This document shows, one piece after another, positions 48,181 through 57,757 of a stretch of 64,000 nucleotides of DNA (positions within the stretch are counted from its first letter, which is position 1; each line of letters opens with the position of its first letter). The notes below the pieces were generated by a model that saw only the letters and a program-made list of their open reading frames with translations, ran no database searches and was not told the DNA's origin. Location of the stretch: positions 36,567,360 to 36,631,359 of the forward strand of contig NC_052392.1 in assembly GCF_009389715.1 (NCBI RefSeq), in the 5' to 3' direction. The stretch comes from Phoenix dactylifera. Lineage: Eukaryota; Streptophyta; Magnoliopsida; Arecales; Arecaceae. Made by a program: the position numbers and the translations under genes.

Positions 48181-48415
48181 TTGGGCAGTTTACCCATTTG
48201 GATTGTGTTGGGCCGTTTATCCATTTTGGTCATGTTGGGTTGTTTATCCATTTTGGCCATGTTGGGTTGTTTATCTATTTGGGCCATGTTGGGCCGTTTA
48301 TCCATTTGGGCTTTGTTGGAACGTTTACCCATTGGAGTCATGTTGGACCGTCTATCCATTTGTGCCGTTTATCCATTTAGGTTCTGTTGGGTCGTTTATC
48401 CAATTAGGCAGTATT
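48181..48415. repeat. 27-bp minisatellite
   Basis: About eight imperfect units of the type TTGGGCCGTTTATCCATTT plus eight bases, starting at 48181, 48208, 48235 and so on every 27 bp, with one partial duplication near 48361-48380. Because 27 is a multiple of three, frames stay open on both strands and encode nine-residue repeats. There is no promoter or splice context to suggest a gene. Related GGGCC/CATTTTGGGCC words continue to about 48600. Confidence 0.8.
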
Positions 48416-49378
48416 CATTTTGGGCCCTGTTCACCCATTGTAGGTCGTATTCATCTTGGGTCTTGTCCAATCATTGCGGGCTGTGATTATTTTGGGCTCT
48501 ATTTATCCACATGGGTCGTGTTCATGTTAGGCCATATTGGGCCCCATTCAACTATTGTGGGCCATGATAATCTTGGGCCATAATCATTTATTGTGGATAC
48601 TAGTCCCTGACTTTCCTTTAATTGAGTAAATCTAGCCCTCTCCTCATGGTTGACCCAGACCACACAAATTGAGCCCAAGACCAAGGATCAGACCAAGTTC
48701 ATACCTGAGCCAAGATTCTCTGTCGTCCTCCTTTTTCTCTCTCTAGACAGGCTTAGGGATCCTAGTGTAAGTCATGTTCCTTTTGTTGCTCGGATCCAAG
48801 TTAACCTAGTTTGAAGACCCTGAACCACCCCGGTAACCGGGCAATAGACCGGCCCACTGCTTTAGTCCCAACTAAATTTGACAACTTTTGAACTTCATCT
48901 GACCCATTGAATCCTTCTGGCTCAGATCGACCTGGGCAGTTGAGCACAATTATCCGACCGACCTGATAAGAGGGCAAAAGGTTGTTCTCCACCAGTATTT
49001 AATTTTGACTTCTGAAATGATATTAAAATTAATAATATTTTAATGAAATTAAACGGGTGCACCTAACCCATTTGTTTGAAGTGGGATTTAAGCAAAAAAA
49101 GTGTGTTTTCAAAATTATTTGGTAAAATAATTATTAGTTGATTAAATTTTGATATATATTTTGTATTTAATTAATCGGGTCAGACATGTTAATAATCATT
49201 TTGCATTTATGTTATATGTTATGAAATCTGGAAAATGCGACTGGGTAAATTATGAAAAATCTATTTTGTGTATATATATGTATTCTTAGCATGACTATGA
49301 TCTGTTCTGGCCTTGCCAATGGAGATTTTTTGTTGGCCCTATCGACTTGTATCTGTGAGAAACTGGTTTCGATACCAC
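48416..49378. other. Intergenic, possible old LTR sequence
   Basis: Mixed sequence with no recognised gene. The flanks of the Sirevirus insertion (about 49000-49730 and 61553-61650) read like a decayed LTR that the Sirevirus entered, but its ends could not be fixed. Confidence 0.3.
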
Positions 49379-49484
49379 GCCACTGATGATTAGAATAGTG
49401 GATTTGGACACCGTTGCCACTGATGGTTAATAATAGTAGATTTGTACATCGTTGCCACCGGTGGTTAATAATAGTAAATTTGGC
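49379..49484. repeat. 38-bp tandem repeat
   Basis: Nearly three copies of a 37-38-bp unit beginning GCCACTGATGGTTAATAATA. The last copy is partial. No coding meaning was seen. Confidence 0.7.
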
Positions 49485-50513
49485 ACTTTGTGCAACCCAT
49501 GCTACTGGGTTACGTGACCACAGCCTATTGATGTTGAAATTTTGGTATCATAAGTTTTGTGAAATGATAAAAGCTTCAAAAAAAATATGTTATTTGTGGT
49601 TTATTTTTCAATCATTATTTTGTGTTTTGATTAAATATCTCGCATGCTTTGACCCCATTCTAGGGTATTATGTTGCTTACTTGGCTAGTGTACCTCATTA
49701 TCATAATTTTTCTATTTTTCATATCTAGATTGTTGCCCAGATAGACAACCCAAGAGGGGGGGGGGGGGTGAATTGGGTTTTTAAAATAATTTGGCTAATT
49801 AAAACTTTGTGGATGATTAATTAAAAACTATAGCAAGTTATTTAATTAAAGCCTAGTGCTGTGAGTAATGTGCGGGGAAGAAGATGAGAGACAATGCACT
49901 ACAAACACAAAGTTTTATAGTGGTTCGGAGCTAACCCTTGCTCCTACGTCCACTCCCCAAGTCTCACTTGGGAATTTCACTATAACCCCCTTGGATTACA
50001 GCCGGTTGTTTTGCAAGCTCACAACCAAACTTGTTGTTTTACGAGCTCACAACGAACTCGGTCGATTTTCCCAGGCTCACCGACTAGAACCAACCCCGAT
50101 TGTTTTCCCGGGCTCACAATCAAACCCTTACACACGTTGGTTTTAACTTGGCTCACCAACCAACCTTAAACCCCTTGATTCAATCCCCCGATTGAATCAA
50201 GTAAATACAAGAGATAGAAGAAAACAGAAAATAGCTTCTCAAAAAGCAGATTTAAACCAATATAATCGTAAAGGAGTTAGAAGCCCTCAAACGCTTTTAA
50301 GCTGGTGAAGAGGTATGGCTTCTGGAATTCCGGTCTCCTCTTGAAAGAGTGGTCGACTTGAATGCAGGAGGAGGAAGCTTTGATTGTTGGGAAGAAGTTG
50401 TTGGAGCAGTAAATGCAGATCTTCCCTTTTTCGTTTAAGAGCACTTGGAGAGCTTGAAAACTTGAATGCTTGGAGTGGAATATCTGTTTTCTGCCTTGCT
50501 ACAGTCCTCTGTG

Positions 50514-50524
50514 GCTATTTAAGC
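50514..50524 (-). promoter_or_regulatory. TATA-like box of the Sirevirus LTR
   Basis: On the minus strand the LTR reads CTTAAATAGCC here, a plausible TATA box. It lies about 90 bp downstream of the palindrome array, which places the array in the U3 promoter/enhancer position. The 5' LTR has the same box at 60365-60375. Confidence 0.5.
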
Positions 50525-50613
50525 CAACCCCCACGGAAACTAGCCGTTACTCTGCTTTTTCTGGCCGTTCTGCACACTCTGCGCAGCCTGACAATATGAC
50601 CGTTGGTGGGTTG

Positions 50614-51520
50614 GAGTCGACTCGCGCGATCAGGAGTCGACTCGGCTGTAGCAGGAGTCGACTCACGCTTTTCCGGAGTCGACTCGGCAACTGTTCCAAA
50701 TTTGAATTAAAGTTGCCGTCTTGACTGGGAGTCGACTCGTCTTGACCTGGAGTCGACACGCCAACTTCTGGAGCTGACCTGGCAATTTTGGAGTCGGCTC
50801 ATCCACTGAAGTCCGTGGATCCAATTTTGAATTTTGTCCACTCGAGTCGACTCGACTGTCCTGGGAGTCGACTCGAATCTCAGAGCCCGAACTCCCGATT
50901 CTCTGTCTTTTGGCTCATCCAGTCTTGGAGTCGACTCGAACTTCCTTGGAGTCGACTCGGCTCTCAGTTTCCGAAAGTTGGTCTTCTGCCTTTTGACGTG
51001 AAGCTTGTCTCGGAGTCGACTCGAGCTGTCTGTGAGTCAACTCGAATCTCAGAGGCAGTAACATGGTCTTCTGTCTGTTGATGGTCGCTCAGTCTCGGAG
51101 TCGACTCGCGTACTGCGGGAGTCGACTCGAATCTCAGAGTCCGAAAATCGTTCTCTGACTTTTTCCTTGTGTTCCTCTGAGAGTCGACTCTTACCTTCTT
51201 TGGAGTCGACCTGCCAACCATCGGAGTCGACTCGCGTTCCACTGGAGTCGACTCGAATCTCAGACCCGAAAACTGCTCTCTGACTTTTCTTTGTGTTTCT
51301 CTTGGAGTCGACTCTTACTACCCTGAAGTCGACTCGTTGAACATTGGAGTCGACTCGCGCACTTCAGGAGTCGACTCGTTGACAGTTTCTGAGTTGAAGC
51401 TTTCTGTCCTTCTGTCTGTTCTCAGTCGGAGTCGACTCGTACTGATCTGGAGTCGACTCGAGCTCGTGCCAGTGAACTTGATACGCTTGGAGTCGACTCG
51501 TGATACTCGGGAGTCGACTC
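50614..51520. repeat. GAGTCGACTC palindrome array in the 3' LTR
   Basis: About 22 exact copies of the 10-bp palindrome GAGTCGACTC (often extended to CGAGTCGACTCG) and about six one- or two-base variants in 0.9 kb. Copies come mostly in pairs about 20 bp apart, and many pairs are followed by GAATCTCAG. Spacer sequence is variable. The shadow open frames full of Ser-Arg-Leu or Glu-Ser-Thr are products of this repeat. The same array is at 60465-61371 in the 5' LTR. Confidence 0.95.
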
Positions 51521-51701
51521 GAGTCTCAGACTTTGGTTCAGCAGACTTCTTACCTTATCCAAAATACTATGAACCAAATCTAGAGACACTTGGACAGGAT
51601 TTTCACTGAAACACTCAATTGAATTCATTAGTAATCACAAGATATACTCAAATGCTTTGAGCTCATCAAAATCAAATGGGGTTTTAATCAATCACTCCAC
51701 A

Positions 51702-52305
51702 ATCTCCCCCTTTTTGATGATGACAAAACTTTGAGTATATGTAAAATGAATTGCTCATAAAACAATGAAGTAAAATCCATAAATGAATTCAAATGTCTGA
51801 TAATTTAATTTATCCAAGTTTGAAAGGAGTGAAACATTAAATTTCGGAGTTAAAGCTCCCCCTTTCATTTGGAATTATATAAGCCTTCATATTATGCAAT
51901 CAATTGTTTGGCTTATATGTCATTAATGATTTAGCTTGATTAAGATTCAGATTCTCCCCCTCAACATATGCATTCAACTATGTGTTGATTCTCTGAATTT
52001 CCTTTTAATGCTTTGAAGTTTTTGAACTGAATTTTATCTTTTTAGAGGGAAAATCTGTCAATTTGTTCTTGAGTAGGATTCAGCTAATCTCCAAATATCC
52101 CTTGAATAGATTCTGGAGATTACTCCATTAGGAGCCCCAAAAGAGAGATAATGAGCCTCGAGGTACCGAATCCACTTAGAACAAATTTGAGTGTGTTTTT
52201 AAGAGTTTATCTTTTTATTTATTTTCATTGATTTCTTTTACATATTTTTTTCATATTTCTCCCCTTTTACACATTTTATACATATTTCTCCCCCTTTTTG
52301 TCATC
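51702..52305 (-). promoter_or_regulatory. Multiplied polypurine tracts upstream of the Sirevirus 3' LTR
   Basis: On the minus strand, AAAAAGGGGGAGAT lies directly against the 3' LTR (51702-51715). This is the primary polypurine tract for plus-strand DNA synthesis. Similar tracts are repeated at about 51855-51864, 51953-51961, 52259-52267 and 52288-52299. The last shares the flanking word TCATCA with the first. Repeated tracts of this kind are a known Sirevirus feature. Confidence 0.75.
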
Positions 52306-52457
52306 ATACCAAAAAGGAGGTAATTACACACAATCAATCATAAAGCAAAGCACATAATTGAAGATAAAATGTCTACTCATTGTATTGATATGAATGTGAA
52401 TACATGTGAGAATACAATAAGTAAAGCAAAGCAAGACAAAACACAATTCAAACACAT

Positions 52458-54026
52458 CTATGTCCTCCTCGAGGATGAAGCTCCCCCTCTCGAGGATGCA
52501 TCTCCTCCTCTGGAGGATGTGGCACCTCCTCTCGAGGATGGTGCTCCTCCTCTCAATCGGCTCTGCTCCATGAGGAGGGTGACTGCATCTGTCACATGTC
52601 CGAGCTGCGTGATAATAGACGTGGTGGCTCTGCTATGTGTAGTGGAGAGCTCTGTCACCGACGCCTGAAGCCCAGTCACCGATGTCTGAAGTGCGTCCAG
52701 CTTGTCGATGAGTACATTCGCCAAGCGCTCGGCCCCCTCGGTGGTGGTGTGCATGTCACGACCTATCTCCTCTCGCATCTGTCGAGTGGAGCTCGTGACC
52801 TCACTCATGCTGTGGAACTGGGCCTGGACCAAACTCCGGACATTGTAGATCTCTTCCCGTACATGAGCCGTCATGTCAGTCACGGCTGTCAAGGAAGGGA
52901 CCAACTGAGAAGATACGGGTGCAGGAGTGGGAGCAGGCACCGCACCTCGGAGCTCCTGAAGCAGCTCATCCCTCACCTCTCTGACTATCTCCTGTCGCAG
53001 CTCCCGGAGCTGCTCAGGATCAATCCGGACCGCCATAGAGGGTGGTGCCGAGGAGGAAGGTCCGGCGGAGGTGGTAGGAGCAGAAGGAGTGGATGGAAGG
53101 TCTGGATGGTCTGGAAGGTCTGGGTAGTCTGAATCGGGCTCAGGACTGGGTGAAGGTCTGGTGGTCTGAGCGGTGAGGGTAGACTTCCTAACCCATACCT
53201 CCTCTCTCTTCCGAAACCCCATCCTGTGTAGGGTCCCCGCACGCGTGCGATCAGTCAATCGCAAAGCACGAAAGGGCTCCCCCTCAGGAATGGGAACCTC
53301 GTACTCCCTAAACAGAAGGGTGAATATCATGCCATATGGGAGGGTGAGCCTAGGTCTATCTAGGGGCTCACACATGTATCGATATATGAGTTTAGGAAAG
53401 TTGATTGGGGTGTCATGAAGCATATAGAACATAAGAGCTAGGTCCCTCTCATTTACAAAATCAAACTCCCTGTCTTAGGGAAGATGGACCTAGACAGTAT
53501 ACTCAAGAGGATCCGCATCTCAATCGGTAGTGAGCTGGCGGATACCTCGTCTACGGGTGACTGGGGTGGATGCCCGAGAACGGCCGTAAGGGCCTCAACT
53601 CTGTCCTCGGGATGTGTGGGAGCCACCCCTACTAGTGGAAGGTGGAGGATGTGGCCAATAAGATCCTCCGTGACAAACACAGGGACACCGGCTACTGTGC
53701 CCTCGATACCCCCCATCTTCCCGATGGACGGTACCGTAAAACTCTCTAACGAGCCCTGGATATGTGGGGAGGTCCAATGTAAGGAAGAACTCTAAGCCCT
53801 GGACCCTAAGTCTTTCACCTATGGTGAACCCTTCCCGGGAGAGGAAGTCGAAATCGACATACCTCCCGGTGGAGACGACCTTCCCGGCCAATGGCCTCGC
53901 GGGAACCGCCCTAGGCGGGGAACGAGCCGGAGGTGGTTGCCTCGCGGGATCGTGCCGCGCCTTGGAGCGCCGCTCGGGACCGGCCTCGGGACGAGACCTC
54001 TTCCTAACCACGGTCTTACGTGGCAT
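52458..54026 (-). pseudogene. Env-like third ORF of the Sirevirus (frameshifted)
   Basis: Same strand as gag-pol, downstream of pol, the place of the Sirevirus env-like ORF. It is a long protein of three frames: a basic Arg/Pro-rich start (MPRKTVVRKRSRPE, from 54026), a conserved-looking globular part, a Pro/Ser-rich linker, a coiled coil (about 52950-52600) and a Gly/Arg/Ser repeat tail (GGASSSR-type, to 52458). Two frame changes break it: one at a six-C run (53709-53714 on the + strand) and one near 53455-53470. No confident signal peptide or transmembrane helix was seen, so the env name is positional only. Function is unknown. Confidence 0.7.
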
Positions 54027-54275
54027 TTTGACCTAAAATGGAATGAAGAACCTAAAGGATGGAGAAGGGTCGACGGAGGAAGCTTGGGACGGACCGGAGA
54101 CGACCTAGGAACGGACGAAAACCCTAAGAACCGGTGAAAAATCGACGGAAAAAGGGTTGGAGACGATCGGGGACGACCTAGGAGTCGGCTCTAGGGCTTT
54201 TTGAACAGTGGCGGCTTGAGAGAAAAGTGTTTTCGAAACGACAAATTTAGGGTTAAAAAGTCGGATCCCGATTGC

Positions 54276-54486
54276 GAGTCGACTCCCCTGAGTCGCGAGT
54301 CGACTCGACCTCGAGTCGACTCCAGAATATGCGCGAGTCGACTCTCCTTATGCGCCTGTAGACTTCGAGTCGACTCCCGACAATGTGCGAGTCGACTCCC
54401 CCTCAGCTGCCATCTTTGCGAGTCGACTCCCGCAAATGCGCGAGTCGACTCCCCCTTAGGAGCCGGCTCTGAAACTTACTCGAGTC
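54276..54486. repeat. GAGTCGACTC palindrome array between pol and the env-like ORF
   Basis: Eight exact copies of GAGTCGACTC in about 180 bp (first at 54276, last at about 54442) plus degenerate copies to 54486. Here the flanks are GCG on the left and CCC on the right, unlike the LTR arrays. The same palindrome has therefore been amplified independently in a non-LTR part of the element. Confidence 0.9.
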
Positions 54487-54642
54487 GTCTCTAACCTTGG
54501 CACGCACCTAAAAGTCATGCTATAACCGTGCCAAATGAGGGAAAATCACCTAATTGGGATCTGATTTGATGATCATTGAATGTAAACTCTATTTTAACCG
54601 TATTCTAATCATCAAAATCAATTAATCTAGTGGAAACTCCCA

Positions 54643-57600
54643 CTAGGATGGATCAATCACTCCTAATCCCCTCCTAAGCACGCTAAACCTCTCTTCACTT
54701 AGGGGTTTTGTAAAAATATCTGCTAATTGATTATCAGTGCAAACAAATTGGAGTGACACATCACCATTCAATACATGATCTCTTATGAAGTGATGTCTTA
54801 TCTCAATGTGTTTAGTTCTTGAATGTTGAATTGGATTTTTAGTTAGATTTATGGCACTTGTATTATCACAATTAATGGGAATTTTATCTTGTTTAATGCC
54901 ATAATCTTCTAATTGTTGTTTAATCCACAAGATTTGAGCACAACAACTCCCGGCTGCCACATATTCAGCTTCTGCAGTGGATAATGCAACCGAGTTTTGT
55001 TTCTTGCTAAACCATGAGATTAGGTTTTCTCCTAGAAACTGACACGACCCGCTGATACTTTTTCTATCAAGCTTACATCCAGCGAAGTCTGAATCTGTGT
55101 ACCCTATTAAGTTTAGGCTAGATTCTTTAGAGTACCATAGTCCTATGTTCTTAGTTCCTATTAAGTATTTAAAAATTCTCTTAACTGCAGCTAGGTGTGA
55201 TTCTTTAGGATTAGCCTGATATCTAGCACACATGCAAACACTAAACATAATATCAGGTCTACTTGCAGTAAGATATAGTAAAGATCCTATCATACCTCTA
55301 TAAAGTTTTTGATCTACAGATTTACCTGATTCATCTTGATCTAATTTGCATGATGAGCTCATGGGGGTGCTGATTGATTTGTTTCCTTCCATATCAAACT
55401 TCTTGAGCATCTCCTTGACATATTTTGCTTGATTGATGAAGATGCCTCCTTCAGATTGTTTGATTTGAAGCCCGAGGAAGTAGTTCAGCTCTCCCATCAT
55501 GCTCATCTCAAACTCACTCTGCATCAAATCAGCAAACTCTTCGCAGAGGCGATTGTTAGTAGCACCGAAAATGATATCATCAACATAAATCTGTACTAAT
55601 AGCATCTCCTTATTTTGCTTTTTCAGAAATAATGTTGTGTCTACATTTCCTCTAGAGAATTCATGTTCTAATAGGAATTTACTAAGTCTCTCATACCATG
55701 CTCTAGGTGCTTGTTTTAATCCATAAAGTGCTTTGTTCAGTTTATACACATGATTAGGGTTTTGATGATTTTCAAAACCAGGAGGTTGTTCTACATACAC
55801 TTCCTCATTAATATACCCATTTAAAAATGCACTTTTTACATCCATTTGAAATAGTTTGAAATCCTTAGAGCATGCATATGCTAATAATAGTCTAATAGCC
55901 TCAAGTCTAGCTACGGGAGCAAAGGTTTCATCAAAATCTATGCCTTCTTCTTGATTATAACCCTTTGCCACTAGTCTAGCCTTATTCCTTATAACAATTC
56001 CATTTTCATCTAGCTTATTTTTATATATCCATTTTGTACCTATAATTGGATATTTAGAAGGTCTCTCTACTAGATCCCACACTTTGTTTCTAGTAAATTG
56101 GTTTAGTTCTTCTTGCATTGCATTTATCCAATTTACATCATTTTCGGCTTCTTCTATATGTTTGGGCTCAAAGTGTGAAACAAAAGCTAGATGGTTATTT
56201 AGATTTCTAAGTGAAGCTCTAGTCCTAACCGGTTGAGATGGATCATCTAGAATGAGTTCCTTAGGATGCCCGTGAGCATACCTCCAAGCTTTTGTTAGCC
56301 CATGATCCACAATAGCCTCTTGGCTTGATGATTCTCCTTCAATCAACTTTTGATTATCATCTTGTAATCCCATCTCATCTATCTTTTCCTCAAGTATTTC
56401 AACATCATCATCAAAATTAACTTTCTTACTAGAGGAGATGTCACTAGAGTCATCAAATACTACATGTATAGATTCTTCTATGACTAAGGTTCTTTTATTA
56501 AATACTCTATAGGCTTTACTAGTTGTAGAATAACCTAAGAATATTCCTTCATCCGATTTAGAGTCAAATTTACCTAGATTATCTTTCCCATTATTATGAA
56601 CAAAACACCTACATCCAAAAACATGAAAGTAATTAACTTTTGGTTTTCTGTTTTTCCAAAGTTCATAAGGTGTTTTCTTTATAATGGGTCTTAACAAAAC
56701 TCTATTTAATATATGGCAAGAAGTATTAATGGCTTCTCCCCAAAAGTACTTAGGGAGGTTACTTTCACATAACATAGTTCTAGCCATTTCTTCTAGTGTT
56801 CTATTTTTCCTTTCCACAACTCCATTTTGTTGTGGTGTCCTAGGTGCTGAAAAATTATGGGTTATCCCCTTTTTACTACAAAACTCCTCAAATGACTGAT
56901 TTTCGAATTCGGTACCATGGTCACTTCTAATAGCTATTACTGAGTTATCTCTAGCATTGGTTACTTCTTTATGGAATTTCTTAAAGACAGAAAATGCTTG
57001 ATCCTTATGTGCTAGGAACATGACCCATGTGTACCTAGAATAATCATCTACAATGACTAGACCATATTTATTTCCACCTAGGCTTGTTGTTCTAGTTGGA
57101 CCGAATAGATCCATGTGTAATAATTCTAGAGGTCTAGAAGTAGAGACACATTTTATGGATTTAAATGAGTTCTTAGATTGTTTGCCAAATTGACATGCTT
57201 CACATATTTTGTTCTTTTCAAATTTTAATTTTGGCAAACCTATCACGGAGTCTCTTTTAACTAGTTTAGTTATTGTGTCCATGCTTGCATGACCTAACTT
57301 ACGGTGCCATAACCAACTAGCATCATTATCTCTAGTTTCATTTACAACTAGACATTGGTTATGTTTTGCAAGATCTTCTAGGTCTACAACATATACATTT
57401 CCACGTCTAATTCCTTTAAAAACTAAACTATTATCATTAGGATTTGTTATAATGCATAGTGATGGTTTAAACATAACATCATATCCTATATCACATAATT
57501 GACTAATACTTAACAAGTTATGCTTAAGACCATCAACATATCTAACATTATCTATAAAAGTAGAAGGGGTGATTTGAACTTTACCAATACCAATGATATG

Positions 57601-57744
57601 ACCTTGGTTGTTGTCTCCAAAAGTCACAACACCTCCCTTCTTAGCTTCAAGGGTGAAAAATTGATCTTTATCACCCGTCATGTGCCTTGAGCAGCCACTA
57701 TCCAAATACCAGCAATTTTTGTTGACCTTGGCTGCAAGACACTC
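54643..57744 (-). CDS. Sirevirus pol polyprotein (protease, integrase, reverse transcriptase, RNase H)
   Basis: One frame open from 57744 down to the stop at 54643, with no ATG at its start, so it needs to be made with or after gag. Numbering from the DSG-containing residue block (position 1 at 57705): protease [10 protein letters not shown] at 2-11; GAG-pre-integrase zinc finger H134, H139, C168, C171; integrase core D199, D262, E298; RT with the YVDD box at 707-710; RNase H with D871, E912 and D947. All key catalytic residues are present. The order integrase before RT marks Ty1/copia. The gag stop codon (57758-57760) lies upstream of the point where the pol frame opens, in a different frame. 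Ordinary frameshifting over an overlap is therefore not possible in this copy. Confidence 0.93.
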   Translation of the reverse strand, partial: ECLAAKVNKNCWYLDSGCSRHMTGDKDQFFTLEAKKGGVVTFGDNNQGHIIGIGKVQITPSTFIDNVRYVDGLKHNLLSISQLCDIGYDVMFKPSLCIITNPNDNSLVFKGIRRGNVYVVDLEDLAKHNQCLVVNETRDNDASWLWHRKLGHASMDTITKLVKRDSVIGLPKLKFEKNKICEACQFGKQSKNSFKSIKCVSTSRPLELLHMDLFGPTRTTSLGGNKYGLVIVDDYSRYTWVMFLAHKDQAFSVFKKFHKEVTNARDNSVIAIRSDHGTEFENQSFEEFCSKKGITHNFSAPRTPQQNGVVERKNRTLEEMARTMLCESNLPKYFWGEAINTSCHILNRVLLRPIIKKTPYELWKNRKPKVNYFHVFGCRCFVHNNGKDNLGKFDSKSDEGIFLGYSTTSKAYRVFNKRTLVIEESIHVVFDDSSDISSSKKVNFDDDVEILEEKIDEMGLQDDNQKLIEGESSSQEAIVDHGLTKAWRYAHGHPKELILDDPSQPVRTRASLRNLNNHLAFVSHFEPKHIEEAENDVNWINAMQEELNQFTRNKVWDLVERPSKYPIIGTKWIYKNKLDENGIVIRNKARLVAKGYNQEEGIDFDETFAPVARLEAIRLLLAYACSKDFKLFQMDVKSAFLNGYINEEVYVEQPPGFENHQNPNHVYKLNKALYGLKQAPRAWYERLSKFLLEHEFSRGNVDTTLFLKKQNKEMLLVQIYVDDIIFGATNNRLCEEFADLMQSEFEMSMMGELNYFLGLQIKQSEGGIFINQAKYVKEMLKKFDMEGNKSISTPMSSSCKLDQDESGKSVDQKLYRGMIGSLLYLTASRPDIMFSVCMCARYQANPKESHLAAVKRIFKYLIGTKNIGLWYSKESSLNLIGYTDSDFAGCKLDRKSISGSCQFLGENLISWFSKKQNSVALSTAEAEYVAAGSCCAQILWIKQQLEDYGIKQDKIPINCDNTSAINLTKNPIQHSRTKHIEIRHHFIRDHVLNGDVSLQFVCTDNQLADIFTKPLSEERFSVLRRGLGVIDPS

Positions 57745-57757
57745 CTACACAAGCAAA

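Larger units (their letters stand above)
49731..51701 (-). repeat. 3' LTR of the Sirevirus
   Basis: A 1971-bp LTR that begins TGTGGAGTG at 51701 and ends GGGCAACA at 49731, read on the minus strand. It contains the palindrome array at 50614-51520 and a TATA-like box at 50514-50524. It differs from the 5' LTR by a longer G-run at 49756-49768 and about a dozen substitutions. Some of these break or restore palindromes, for example at about 50757 and 51037. Confidence 0.95.

Noticed and set aside
50614..51520. CRISPR-like pattern of short repeats with unique spacers
   Set aside because: The repeats are 10-bp palindromes with irregular spacing inside the LTR of a plant retrotransposon. There are no cas genes and this is eukaryotic DNA.
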